Assembly (NCBI RefSeq): GCF_017115085.1
Contig: NZ_JABXKJ010000092.1
Coordinates: 1 to 51,205 of the forward strand
DNA from: Nostoc sp. NMS7
GTDB taxonomy: Bacteria > Cyanobacteriota > Cyanobacteriia > Cyanobacteriales > Nostocaceae
DNA: 51,205 bases
Direction of reading: 5' to 3'
Notes under the pieces: model-generated
The model's database searches: none
Seen by the model: the letters and a program-made list of their open reading frames with translations, nothing else
Told to the model about the DNA's origin: nothing
In this document: positions 24,283-33,506 of the stretch, one piece after another
Layout: every line of letters begins with the position of its first letter
How positions within the stretch are numbered: position 1 is the stretch's first letter
Program-made: the position numbers and the translations under genes

Positions 24283-26421
24283 ATGGAACTCATATCACAA
24301 GTTCTTGTTCTGGAACCAACTTCCCAAGTTCTTGGCAAGGAACCAATTGTTCCCTTTGCTATTTTGCTGGTGGTGATCTTAGTTATACCGATCATATTTG
24401 AGCGCCTAAGATTACCAGCATTAGTGGGTTTGGTTTTCTCAGGGCTAGTACTTGGGCCTTCAGGCTGGAATCTATTTCAGTCTGACTCGCCGATGATTAA
24501 CCTGCTATCAGACATTGGGTTAATTTACTTGCTGTTTGTCGCTGGTCTAGAAGTTGATCTAGAAAAGTTCCGCCGCCAGAAAAGTCGTGCTTTTGGATTT
24601 GCTAGCTTGACTTTCAGTATACCCCTAGTGATGGGAACCTTAGTAGGGCTGATTTTAGGCTATGGCTGGAATATATCAATCTTAATTGGCTCTTTATTCG
24701 CTTCCTATACCCTTTTGGCATATCCGATAATCAGCCGTTTGGGAGTAGTAAATAACGAAGCTGTTAGCGTCACCATTGGAGCGACAATTTTTACAGATAT
24801 TGGCGCAGTGCTGATCTTAGCCCTTTGTGTAGCTGTCGCTGATGCTGGAGCTTTCAGCTTTGCTAAACTACTCACCTTATCGGGTTGGTTAATTATTTAC
24901 TCTGTTGCCGTTGTCACAGGCTTTGATTGGGCAGGCAAAGAATTTTTCAAGCGGTCTGGAGACGACGAAGGAAACAAGTTTTTGTTTGTGTTGCTTTCTG
25001 TGTTTCTGGCGGCTGTGGGCGCTCAATTGATGGGGATAGAAAAAATTGTTGGTGCTTTTTTAGCGGGTTTGGCGGTGAATGAAGCTGTAGGTGATGGCCC
25101 AGTCAAAGAAAAGGTGGTATTTATTGGCAGTGTGCTATTCATTCCCATTTTCTTTGTTCACCTGGGCTTACTGATCAATCTACCCGCTTTTGTGAACAAC
25201 CTGGACACGCTGAAGTTAACACTGTTGATGATAGTCGGTTTGATTGTCAGCAAATTGATTGCAGCTTTGTTCACAAAACTGGTTTACCGCTATAAGTGGC
25301 AAGAAATGCTCACGATGTGGTCGCTGTCACTTCCCCAGGTTGGTACAACTTTAGCAGCAACCTTAGTGGGATATCGGGCTGGGTTGCTGCCACTAGAAGT
25401 ATTACACAGTGTGATTATCTTAATGCTTGTCACATCAACCTTGGGGCCTCTGATGACCAGTCGAATAGGTGTTGGTTTGAATTCCTCACCAGCCGAAGAT
25501 CCAACACCACCCCTACTTGAACAGAACGCATCAGAGACAAACAGTGCTTTTACTATAGTCGTACCTGTGTATAATCCTCAGACCCAGCAGTATTTGATTG
25601 AAATGGCGGCGTTATTAGCGCGTCAGTGTCAGGGTAAAATTATACCCCTAGCGATCGCTGCTGCTGCTGCTCACATGGATGCACCCCAGTTAGAAACGTC
25701 TCTACAACGGAGTGAGGGGTTATTAACCAAAGCCACGGCACACAGTCGAATATTGGGCGTGGCCGCAGAACCAATGCTGCGAATTGATGATGCCTTTGCT
25801 CAAGGAATTAGCAGAGCAGCTCGTGAACAAAAGGCTAATTTAATTGTTATGGGTTGGGGTAAACGGACTGGATTACGAGCGCGTTTATTTGGGAATGTAA
25901 TTGATGGTGTGCTTTGGGCATCCCATTGTCCAGTCGCGGTGACACGTCTAGTAGAATCACCGAAAAAAATTCAGCGCATCTTAGTACCAGTAGAAAATTT
26001 AACAACACCGACATTACAGCCTGTGCTATTTGCCCAGATGTTGGCAGAGGCAAATCAGAGCCACATTACTGTGCTGAATGTGTGCGATCGCCGCACTAGT
26101 TCTAGTAAAATTGCTTGGAGGCGATCGCATCTCTCCCTATTGGTATCTAAATTAGCTTTGGCCAATACCCCAGAAATTCAAATTATCGCTCATGAAAATG
26201 TTGCTCAAGCAATTTTGCAGGCAGCACGATTATATGATTTAGTCGTTTTACCTTTTATACGTAATCGTACCAGTCCTGGAGGGTTCGCCATTAGCGATGT
26301 CACAACCCAGTTAGCCAGACAAATCAACTGCTCCATTGTCATGCTTGGAGAACCGCAACGCACTCAAACCACAAATGTAGTTATGTCAAACACGATTACC
26401 AGCATTACATCTGCTGTATGA
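24283..26421 (+). CDS. Cation:proton antiporter (CPA2) with two C-terminal universal stress protein domains
   Basis: Residues ~20-400 form a polytopic antiporter of the KefB/NapA (CPA2) type, with about 12 hydrophobic segments. Examples are the ERLRLPALVGLVFSGLVLGPSG entry, the LLFVAGLEVDLEKFR segment, and the TIGATIFTDIGAVLILA helix carrying the ion-binding Asp region. Residues ~430-565 and ~568-700 are two universal-stress-protein-like domains (FTIVVPVYNP, ANLIVMGWGKRTG; RILVPVENL, LVVLPFIRNR). This architecture is a known cyanobacterial combination. The stress domains may bind nucleotide and tune transport (inference). The ion, Na+ or K+, is not determined. The start ATG at 24283 is the first in frame. 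Confidence 0.9.
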   Translation: MELISQVLVLEPTSQVLGKEPIVPFAILLVVILVIPIIFERLRLPALVGLVFSGLVLGPSGWNLFQSDSPMINLLSDIGLIYLLFVAGLEVDLEKFRRQKSRAFGFASLTFSIPLVMGTLVGLILGYGWNISILIGSLFASYTLLAYPIISRLGVVNNEAVSVTIGATIFTDIGAVLILALCVAVADAGAFSFAKLLTLSGWLIIYSVAVVTGFDWAGKEFFKRSGDDEGNKFLFVLLSVFLAAVGAQLMGIEKIVGAFLAGLAVNEAVGDGPVKEKVVFIGSVLFIPIFFVHLGLLINLPAFVNNLDTLKLTLLMIVGLIVSKLIAALFTKLVYRYKWQEMLTMWSLSLPQVGTTLAATLVGYRAGLLPLEVLHSVIILMLVTSTLGPLMTSRIGVGLNSSPAEDPTPPLLEQNASETNSAFTIVVPVYNPQTQQYLIEMAALLARQCQGKIIPLAIAAAAAHMDAPQLETSLQRSEGLLTKATAHSRILGVAAEPMLRIDDAFAQGISRAAREQKANLIVMGWGKRTGLRARLFGNVIDGVLWASHCPVAVTRLVESPKKIQRILVPVENLTTPTLQPVLFAQMLAEANQSHITVLNVCDRRTSSSKIAWRRSHLSLLVSKLALANTPEIQIIAHENVAQAILQAARLYDLVVLPFIRNRTSPGGFAISDVTTQLARQINCSIVMLGEPQRTQTTNVVMSNTITSITSAV

Positions 26422-27218
26422 TTGAGTGGATTTGGACTGGGACGCCGAATAGCCCGCACTTCGGCAAGTAGCTCAGGGCATCAAAACCTCACCCTCGCTT
26501 TACCCAAGGGTAAATATTTCCCTCTCCGAACTCACGGAGAGGGACAGGTGAAAGCGTAGCAGAACCAGGGTGAGGTTTTTCAAGATTTTTGGGTAATTCG
26601 AGGACTTGTGTTTACACCGTAGCCTTTTAGAGGAGAGGAATGGAATCGGGGTTTTACAGCAGAAATGATGTCTTTGAACCACATCTGTCGTAGGGGCACA
26701 GCAATGCTCATACGTGTCAACTTAACGTAAAAGTTAGTCTAGAACCAGCTTTTAGAGATTGTCTCGTTAAGAGTGTCTCTGACTGGGAATGCCTATGGGA
26801 GGCTCCGCCTCAAGAAAGAGCGGCAGAGCCGCAATGAGCAACATTTCCAGCCTCTGGCTGGAAACGAGGTTTTAAAAGGGTTTTGGCTTAAGTTGACACC
26901 AATGAGCTTTTTCTGTGCCCCTACCGCATGGTCTATTTAAGACGAAAATATCTGTAAGAATAAGTTGCACATCGCGTGTACTAACCATAAAAAGACTCTA
27001 TTTTATTGAAGATTTGATGAACTTCATCTGGAAGACTGACAACTTTGAGACTAAATTTGGTATTTTTCTAATTAAATTGTTGAGCAAAAAGGTAAAAATA
27101 TTACAAAACTACATCCGTAGAAAAATAGGTAATTCGTTTTATATTTTTGTCTCCAAGCTGGGTAATCTAAAAGTAAGTGCGATCGCTACTGAAAATATTT
27201 GTAAGTAACTGGGAAACT
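26422..27218. other. Repeat-rich intergenic region upstream of UXS
   Basis: No gene is supported; an open frame at 26915-27208 has no recognisable features. From left to right: a 22-bp segment (26441-26462) found inverted at 38064-38085; a large fold-back whose outer arms AAAACCTCACCCT and AGGGTGAGGTTTT enclose CCCTCTCCG/CGGAGAGGG (about 26484-26580); and the MITE-like element at 26690-26939. The last ~280 bases are AT-rich and probably contain the promoter. Confidence 0.65.
26690..26939. mobile_element. MITE-like hairpin-rich element, copy A
   Basis: The left end (26690-26733, GTAGGGGCACAGCAATGCTC...) and right end (26888-26924, ...GAGCTTTTTCTGTGCCCCTAC) are imperfect inverted repeats of roughly 40 bp. 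The interior has three strong palindromes (GGAGGCTCCGCC, GCGGCAGAGCCGC, CCAGCCTCTGGCTGG). Bases 26754-26939 recur almost unchanged, inverted, at 37710-37891. No reading frame is carried. Confidence 0.7.
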
Positions 27219-28169
27219 ATGAGAATTTTGGTGACGGGCGGTGCTGGGTTTATTGGTTCCCATCTCATCGACCGATTAATGAGCGATGGGCATGAATTAA
27301 TATGCTTGGATAATTTTTACACCGGTCATAAACGCAACGTCCTTAAATGGTTGGGTCATCCGTACTTTGAACTGATCCGCCACGATATTACCGAACCAAT
27401 TCGGTTAGAAGTGGATCAAATTTATCATTTAGCTTGTCCGGCTTCTCCGGTACATTACCAGTACAACCCAGTGAAAACCGTTAAAACTAACGTGATGGGA
27501 ACGCTGAATATGTTAGGACTGGCTAAACGGGTGAAAGCGAGGTTTTTCTTGGCTTCAACTAGTGAAGTATACGGAGATCCAGAAGTTCATCCGCAACCTG
27601 AAGAGTATAGGGGTAGCGTCAATCCCATTGGGATACGTTCATGCTACGACGAAGGTAAAAGAATTGCTGAGACTCTAGCATTTGATTACTACAGGCAAAA
27701 TAAAGTTGATATTCGAGTTGCTCGGATCTTTAACACTTACGGGCCGAGAATGTTAGAAAACGATGGTCGTGTGGTGAGCAACTTTATAGTTCAAGCCTTG
27801 CGGGGTAATCCTTTAACTGTATACGGTGATGGTTCGCAAACTCGTAGTTTCTGCTACGTTTCCGATTTGGTGGAAGGATTCATCCGCCTAATGAATGGGG
27901 AGTACATTGGCCCAGTAAACCTGGGTAATCCTGGTGAATACACGATTTTACAATTGGCAGAAGCTGTGCAAAACATGATCAACCCGGACGCGCAGATTAA
28001 GTTTGAGCCACTACCCTCGGACGATCCCCGACGTCGCCAGCCTGATATTACAAAGGCAAAAACTTGGTTAAATTGGGAACCAACCATTCCTCTGCAAGAG
28101 GGGTTAAAACTGACAATAGAAGATTTTAGCGATCGCATGCAAAGCGATGTGAATAATTTAACCGCCTAA
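27219..28169 (+). CDS. uxs: UDP-glucuronate decarboxylase / UDP-xylose synthase (SDR family)
   Basis: Converts UDP-glucuronate to UDP-xylose. The 316-residue product starts [15 protein letters not shown] (Rossmann GxxGxxG, 7-13), has the STSEVYGDP block (113-121) and the catalytic YDEGK (Tyr143, Lys147). It also has the family-typical [21 protein letters not shown] (71-91, two runs) and the GDGSQTRSF segment. The frame opens earlier, at 27177, but the ATG at 27219 begins exactly at the conserved N-terminus and is used. It is followed 148 bases later by UDP-glucose dehydrogenase, which makes its substrate. Confidence 0.9.
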   Translation: MRILVTGGAGFIGSHLIDRLMSDGHELICLDNFYTGHKRNVLKWLGHPYFELIRHDITEPIRLEVDQIYHLACPASPVHYQYNPVKTVKTNVMGTLNMLGLAKRVKARFFLASTSEVYGDPEVHPQPEEYRGSVNPIGIRSCYDEGKRIAETLAFDYYRQNKVDIRVARIFNTYGPRMLENDGRVVSNFIVQALRGNPLTVYGDGSQTRSFCYVSDLVEGFIRLMNGEYIGPVNLGNPGEYTILQLAEAVQNMINPDAQIKFEPLPSDDPRRRQPDITKAKTWLNWEPTIPLQEGLKLTIEDFSDRMQSDVNNLTA

Positions 28170-28317
28170 GGTGCGCCTAACGTCGCTCTGAATTTTCATG
28201 CAGGCTCACCCTATGGGTAGCTAGTATGCTTAGTGGCTGAGTTTACTGCCAATGTGTAAGTGTTAAATTGAGAACTTCTTTTTGAAGACTAACCCAAAAA
28301 AAGCGAGGAGCTAAAAA

Positions 28318-29709
28318 ATGCGTGTTTGCGTGATTGGTACTGGTTACGTTGGTTTAGTTACAGGTGCTTGCTTGGCTCATATTGGGCATGATGTAATTTG
28401 CGTAGACAACAACGAAGAAAAAGTTAAGTTAATGAAGTCTGGGCAGTCGCCAATTTTTGAGCCGGGACTCTCAGAAATTATGCAGTCTGCCATTCAAACA
28501 GAGAAGATTCATTTTACTAGTGATATCGCCGCCGGAGTTACCCACGGGGAAATTCTGTTTATTGCTGTGGGAACACCACCTTTACCCACTGGTGAAAGTG
28601 ATACTCGTTACGTCGAAGCTGTAGCCCGTGGGATTGGAGAAAATCTCAACGGTGGTTATAAAGTGATCGTGAATAAATCCACAGTGCCCATTGGCTCAGG
28701 TGACTGGGTGCGGATGCTTGTTCTAGATGGTATTGCTGAACGGCACAAAACACTAGTACCCGCAGGTGGGGTATCGAGTGATGAGAAATTACTTCAGGTT
28801 GCAGCCGAGTTTGATGTCGTCAGCAATCCAGAGTTTTTGCGCGAAGGTTCAGCAGTTCACGACACCTTCAACCCCGATCGCATTGTACTAGGAGGCAATA
28901 GTCAAAGGGCAGTAGCCTTAATGCAACAACTGTATGCCCCAATTGTGGAACGCAAGTACGCTGAGGATCAATCTTTACCTCCTGTGCCAATTTTGGCAAC
29001 AGACCTGAGTTCGGCGGAGATGATCAAATACGCCGCTAATGCCTTTTTAGCCACTAAGATTAGTTTTATTAACGAAGTTGCTAATATTTGCGATCGCGTC
29101 GGTGCTGATGTCACCCAAGTAGCCAAAGGTATCGGTCTAGATTCCCGCATTGGTAACAAGTTTTTACAAGCTGGTATTGGTTGGGGTGGTTCCTGCTTCC
29201 CCAAAGATGTCTCCGCTCTGATTCACACTGCTGATGACTATGGTTATGAAGCCCAATTACTGAAAGCTGCTGTCAGTGTCAACGAGCGCCAGAGGTTGAT
29301 TGCTTTGGAGAAACTCCAAAAAGTTCTGAAAATTCTCAAAGGCAAAACAGTCGGACTACTCGGACTGACATTTAAGCCAGATACCGACGACTTGCGCGAC
29401 GCTCCAGCACTCATCTTAATTGAGCAGCTAAACCGATTGGGAGCCAAAGTCAAAGCCTACGACCCGATTATTTCCCAAACAGGTATGCGTCATGGGCTTT
29501 CCGGTGTGTTAGTAGAAACCGATGCCGAAAGACTTGCTGACGGCTGCGATGCTTTAGTACTCGTCACCGAATGGCAGCAGTTCAGCACTCTTGACTATGT
29601 GAAGATGGCAAAATTGATGGCGCACCCCGTTATTATCGACGGTCGTAACTTCCTCGACCCCGAAACACTTATCCGGGCTGGATTCCAATATGTAGGTGTG
29701 GGAAGATAG
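28318..29709 (+). CDS. ugd: UDP-glucose 6-dehydrogenase
   Basis: Oxidises UDP-glucose to UDP-glucuronate with NAD+. The 463 residues show the N-terminal Rossmann motif GTGYVGLVTG (7-16), NPEFLREGSA (170-179), the helix AEMIKYAANAFLATKISFIN, and catalytic Cys293 in GGSCFPKD. The C-terminal nucleotide domain has GLTFKPDTDDLRDAP. It belongs to the UDP-glucose/GDP-mannose dehydrogenase family and is complete. GAGGAG precedes the ATG. With the upstream UXS gene it forms a two-step route to UDP-xylose, a precursor of exo- or cell-wall polysaccharide. Confidence 0.95.
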   Translation: MRVCVIGTGYVGLVTGACLAHIGHDVICVDNNEEKVKLMKSGQSPIFEPGLSEIMQSAIQTEKIHFTSDIAAGVTHGEILFIAVGTPPLPTGESDTRYVEAVARGIGENLNGGYKVIVNKSTVPIGSGDWVRMLVLDGIAERHKTLVPAGGVSSDEKLLQVAAEFDVVSNPEFLREGSAVHDTFNPDRIVLGGNSQRAVALMQQLYAPIVERKYAEDQSLPPVPILATDLSSAEMIKYAANAFLATKISFINEVANICDRVGADVTQVAKGIGLDSRIGNKFLQAGIGWGGSCFPKDVSALIHTADDYGYEAQLLKAAVSVNERQRLIALEKLQKVLKILKGKTVGLLGLTFKPDTDDLRDAPALILIEQLNRLGAKVKAYDPIISQTGMRHGLSGVLVETDAERLADGCDALVLVTEWQQFSTLDYVKMAKLMAHPVIIDGRNFLDPETLIRAGFQYVGVGR

Positions 29710-29794
29710 ATAGTTAGGAGTTAGGAGTGATAAATAAAAGTTAATACAACCCATAATCAATAACTCCTAACTCCCTTCAAAACCTAAAAATTTA

Positions 29795-29826
29795 AAATAC
29801 CGCCTAGAATCTTCTAGGCGGTATTT
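29795..29826. terminator. Bidirectional terminator between ugd and the DUF2993 gene
   Basis: AAATACCGCCTAGAA (29795-29809) is the exact reverse complement of 29812-29826, with A/T runs on both outer sides. It lies between convergent genes, ideal for ending both transcripts. A weaker fold-back (AGTTAGGAGTTA with TAACTCCTAACT) lies just before it. Confidence 0.85.
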
Positions 29827-29866
29827 AATTTGTTTAATTTACTTGGCGTTTTTGCGTAATTTCATG

Positions 29867-30661
29867 TCAAGCGCTATGTGGAATACGTTCAATTTCAGCA
29901 TATCCACTGAAAATAAGTTTTTGACCTTCAGTTTCTAATCGGTTTAGCCGCATTTTCACTCCATCCAGGTCAAAGCGATCCAAATCAACCATATTATCTA
30001 AAATTTCTACCAACGCCACGCTCAAGGTTTGCGAGATTTCCCGTTGGGCTTCTGGCAATTGGTCAAGTTGAATTTTCGGATCTTTGAAAGAAACCCGCCG
30101 CCGCCTTTCAATGCCTATAGTTAGGATCATGCTCAGGGGCACGAGTTCGCCATTGTTTAAATCAGCTTTTGCTACAAGCTGTAAGCGATTTTCAGGTAAT
30201 AGCTGTACCTGAACTTCGGTAAATGAGACTGGTTCACCCCCAGATAATGCTGTCAGGGATGGTACGGTGAGGTTAAGCAGGCGCTTTTTCACCAGTTCCG
30301 CATTAAAGGCTTGGTTGATGCCTGCTTCTGATAGAATTACCTGTGCGATCGCTTGAGTGGATTGCTTGAGATTGAGTTTGCCACTTAAAACTGAGCCGAA
30401 GTCAATAGCCACCGCATCGGTTTCAAAAGACATCTCCTCTACTGCGAAATCTTTCCGAATCACCAAGCCACGACCGCTCATTTTGAAGCTATCAATGCTG
30501 CCTTGCAAGAGCTTGCTGGAGGGGTGGCAGCGCACAAAGACTTCTACTGACTCGCTTTGGGTAAACATATGGCGAATCGTTTGGCTGGCGACCGTGTTGA
30601 GCATCCGCTCTCCCCAATCTGTGCCTTTAGGATCTTGTAAACCAGTAAGTCCGCCGAACAT
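29867..30661 (-). CDS. DUF2993 (LmeA-like) protein
   Basis: A cyanobacterial DUF2993 protein, recognised from MFGGLTGLQDPKGTDWGERML at the N-terminus, the ESVEVFVRCHPSSKLLQG strand, SFKMSGRGLVIRKDF and the SFETDAVAIDFGSVLSG segment. The family is expected to form a lipid-binding beta-rich fold; its role in cyanobacteria is unknown. There is no signal peptide. The frame opens at a TTG at 30703, but the conserved part begins at the ATG at 30661 (264 residues), which is used. Confidence 0.82.
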   Translation of the reverse strand: MFGGLTGLQDPKGTDWGERMLNTVASQTIRHMFTQSESVEVFVRCHPSSKLLQGSIDSFKMSGRGLVIRKDFAVEEMSFETDAVAIDFGSVLSGKLNLKQSTQAIAQVILSEAGINQAFNAELVKKRLLNLTVPSLTALSGGEPVSFTEVQVQLLPENRLQLVAKADLNNGELVPLSMILTIGIERRRRVSFKDPKIQLDQLPEAQREISQTLSVALVEILDNMVDLDRFDLDGVKMRLNRLETEGQKLIFSGYAEIERIPHSA

Positions 30662-31113
30662 GTGGTTTTGGGTCTCTAGAAGTTCTTTGTACTTTTGTAA
30701 CAAATTGTCAAGAATAGAGCAAGCGATCCCCAGATTAATTGTGCTGATGGGTAGGTGTAGGATCGCTGATGGTTAAAAGTTTAATGTATCAGATGTTACT
30801 TTTGATCTGAGGAGTGGGAATAATTGAATTAAGTTATCGATAAGATTCTCACCAGTACTAAGTATGATACAGCTAAATATTCTAAAACGATGGTAAGCCA
30901 CCCACTTAAAAGTGTCATAAATTGCTAACATTAAAGAGCGTTCAAAAATAGCGATCGCTCTAAATCAAACCCAAAAATCGGAGTGCGATCTTTGTAGCTT
31001 ACCGTAGGTATCGCGCAATCTCCAAAGCTGAATTCTGATACTTGATTTGTATCTTAATTTGCTCATCAGCGATATGGACAACGGAGGTGGGGTAAGTTTA
31101 ATATTTTACAGCT
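30662..31113. other. Intergenic region with no gene seen
   Basis: About 450 bases upstream of the DUF2993 gene and downstream of the esterase gene. AT-rich, with two HIP1-related octamers near 30951 and 30985. No gene, RNA or strong hairpin recognised. Confidence 0.5.
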
Positions 31114-31749
31114 TCAATATAACTGGCAAAAGAGGCGAATTGCCTGCCAAATTTCTTCCATAACATTACCCAAGGCGTGGTCACTGTCGAGTTCGACTAA
31201 TTCCACCCAAGGACGCGAACGCCCAAAGTCACGACTGGCTTCGATGGGGATCACTTGATCATTTTTTCCATGCAAAATCAGGGTGGGGATAGGACGTTGC
31301 AAAAGCTTTTCTTGGTATTGCGCGGCATCTGTAAGGAAATTGTAACTTAAAGGAAGCGATCGCTCCTCCCCATAGTGGTAGACCATGATATATTTTTCTT
31401 GCTGCCAACCCTGTATTTGCTCATTCCCTAGCTTGGGCAGCCAATTGGATAAAAAACCAAAAGCTGGCGCTAGCAAAACTAAGCGTTGCACTTGTAAATA
31501 TTGCTGTCCCAAGTGAGCAGCAGTCAAACCGCCCAAGCTTGAGCCAATGAGTGTTACTGGTGTAGAATCATTGCTGAATTGGGCGGCAACTTGAGTTAGC
31601 TGACGAGTGATTGTCAACTGGGAAAAATCACCAGCATTCAAGTCGGGAATTTTTACCTTTGTCTGAATTTGGGTAAAGCGATCGCTTATATCCCGCGCTT
31701 TGGCAGATTTAGGGCTGGAAGCAAAGCCGTGAAGATATATGTAGTGCAA
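31114..31749 (-). CDS. YqiA/YcfP family alpha/beta hydrolase (esterase-like)
   Basis: A small alpha/beta hydrolase (211 residues). It starts MHYIYLHGFASSPKSAKA, the oxyanion HGF region. The nucleophile is Ser71 in IGSSLGGL (68-75), the acid is the Asp in LILHGKNDQVIP, and the catalytic His lies in DSDHALGN. All three parts of the triad are visible. The family has esterase activity on short substrates; the natural one is unknown. It is solitary, with GTTAGGA heptamers just upstream of the start. Confidence 0.85.
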   Translation of the reverse strand: MHYIYLHGFASSPKSAKARDISDRFTQIQTKVKIPDLNAGDFSQLTITRQLTQVAAQFSNDSTPVTLIGSSLGGLTAAHLGQQYLQVQRLVLLAPAFGFLSNWLPKLGNEQIQGWQQEKYIMVYHYGEERSLPLSYNFLTDAAQYQEKLLQRPIPTLILHGKNDQVIPIEASRDFGRSRPWVELVELDSDHALGNVMEEIWQAIRLFCQLY

Positions 31750-32129
31750 GGCTCTAGATAGTTAGGAGTTAGGAGTTAGGAGTAGCTCTTTCAAGGTGAT
31801 ATGTTATACTGTTTGACTTTAATTATGATACAAATACCTTGGTAGGGGCACGGCAATGTTCCCTACGAGAAATCTATATGTATCAGGGTTTTAATAAAAT
31901 GGTATTAGAGGTTGAATTTCATATTCGTTTAAACAAAATCTTCACTTGTTTATGAGAATTTTGAAAATTCCGAGTTCAAAGGCTCAAGTTCCGAGTTCAA
32001 AGGCTCAAGTTCCGAGTTCAGAGGTGTAATGAATACGAAACTTACCTTCACAGAGCTAGAGTTTGGAGTTTGAAGTTATAAGTTTCTTTCTTAAACTCAC
32101 AACTCATAACTCCTAACTCCTAACTTTTA
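31750..32129. other. Intergenic region with heptamer and 21-bp tandem repeats
   Basis: No gene. Holds three GTTAGGA heptamers (31761-31781), a GTAGGGGCACGGCAATG fragment resembling the end of the 26690 element (about 31842), a 21-bp tandem repeat (31968-32024), and complementary CTAACTC repeats before the gor stop. Confidence 0.6.
31968..32024. repeat. 21-bp tandem repeat, about 2.7 copies
   Basis: Two exact copies of TTCCGAGTTCAAAGGCTCAAG (31968-31988 and 31989-32009) are followed by a diverging partial third. The period is 21 bases; no open frame runs through it. Confidence 0.9.
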
Positions 32130-33506
32130 TTACCGCATTGTGACAAATTCCTCTGCGGCTGAAGGATGGATACCCACAGTGGCGTCAAAGTCTTTTTTGG
32201 TTGCGCCCATTTTAACTGCGATCGCTATACCTTGAATGATCTCAGCTGCATTTTCACCTACCATGTGAGCGCCTAGCACTTTATCAGTGTTGCTATCAAC
32301 TACCAATTTCATCATTATTTTCTCTTGCTTACCAGTCAAACTATGGTACATGGGGCGAAAGCGAGTGTGAAAAATTTTTACGGCATCACCAATTTTTTCC
32401 CGTGCTTCGACTTCTGTCCAGCCGACTGTAGCGGCTTCTGGGTTAGAAAATATGGCTGTGGGTACAGTTTGGTGACTGAATTCGCGGCGGTTATTTCCGA
32501 ATTCACTATCGGCAAAGGCGCGACCTTCGCCAATGGCCACGGGAGTTAAATTGATTCGGTCAGTGACATCGCCAACAGCAAAAATATGCGGTTGACTAGT
32601 TTGACTATATTCATTGACTGCGATCGCACTTGTGGTAGGATATCCAAGCCCTTCGATAGAACTAGCGACAACATCAACCCCAGCGTTTTTTAAACCTAGT
32701 CCATCTACATTGGGAGTTCGACCGGTCGCAACTAAAAACACGTCGGCAATTATTGGTTTTTGGTCGTCCCCGGATAAAGTCAGTTTCAACCCTTCTGGCA
32801 GACTTTCAACTACTTTTACCACATTATTCTTAATCAGTCGAATTCCGTGGTTCGTCATCCCCTCTTCAATTTCTATGCGAATGTCATCATCAAACCCGTT
32901 CAAAATCTTTTGACCTCTGGTAATTTGTGTCACCTCAGAACCCAAACCGCGCATAATACAGGCAAATTCTGTGCCAATATAACCAGCACCAATAATAACA
33001 ATGTGTTTTGGTTGTTCTTTTAGATGAAAAATTTCGTTAGAGGTAATGCCATATTCCATCCCTGATAGATCTGGCTTTACAGGACGCCCACCAACAGCAA
33101 TTAAAATTTTGTCTGCTGTAACTTTGCGTCCATCAACTTCTACAGTGTGGGGGTCTACCAATGTGGCGCGACTAGGAATTAGTTCCACACCCGCTTTTTC
33201 TAAAAAGCTGATGTGTAGTTGCGACAGTCGCCGAACTTCCTTATCTATAGATGTAATGAAATGTTCCCAGTCCAACTCCACATTACCCACTTTCCAGCCA
33301 TAGCCTGCGGCGTCACTGAATAGTGCCGGAAAGTGAGAACCATAGACCATGAGTTTTTTGGGAACGCAACCGCGAATTACACAAGTGCCACCAACTAAAT
33401 CATATTCAGCGATCGCCACTTTTGCCCCATAGCTAGCCGCCCGTTTGGAAGCCGCTAAACCTCCAGAACCCGCACCAATTACAAACAGGTCGTAATCAAA
33501 AGTCAT
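32130..33506 (-). CDS. gor: Glutathione-disulfide reductase
   Basis: Reduces glutathione disulfide with NAD(P)H. It has the N-terminal FAD motif GAGSGGLAA (11-19), redox-active cysteines in GGTCVIRGCVPKK (Cys42, Cys47), a second dinucleotide motif GAGYIGTEFA, the FAD-binding AVGDVTDRINLTPVA stretch, and the C-terminal catalytic HPSAAEE (His447). The GCVPKK end of the disulfide motif and the 458-residue length separate it from lipoamide dehydrogenases and mercuric reductase. Soluble and presumably a homodimer. ATG at 33506. Confidence 0.93.
   Translation of the reverse strand: MTFDYDLFVIGAGSGGLAASKRAASYGAKVAIAEYDLVGGTCVIRGCVPKKLMVYGSHFPALFSDAAGYGWKVGNVELDWEHFITSIDKEVRRLSQLHISFLEKAGVELIPSRATLVDPHTVEVDGRKVTADKILIAVGGRPVKPDLSGMEYGITSNEIFHLKEQPKHIVIIGAGYIGTEFACIMRGLGSEVTQITRGQKILNGFDDDIRIEIEEGMTNHGIRLIKNNVVKVVESLPEGLKLTLSGDDQKPIIADVFLVATGRTPNVDGLGLKNAGVDVVASSIEGLGYPTTSAIAVNEYSQTSQPHIFAVGDVTDRINLTPVAIGEGRAFADSEFGNNRREFSHQTVPTAIFSNPEAATVGWTEVEAREKIGDAVKIFHTRFRPMYHSLTGKQEKIMMKLVVDSNTDKVLGAHMVGENAAEIIQGIAIAVKMGATKKDFDATVGIHPSAAEEFVTMR

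Noticed and set aside
26915..27208. 97-codon open frame upstream of uxs
   Set aside because: It starts in the MITE-like element, has no recognisable motif or ribosome-binding site, and overlaps the likely promoter region.
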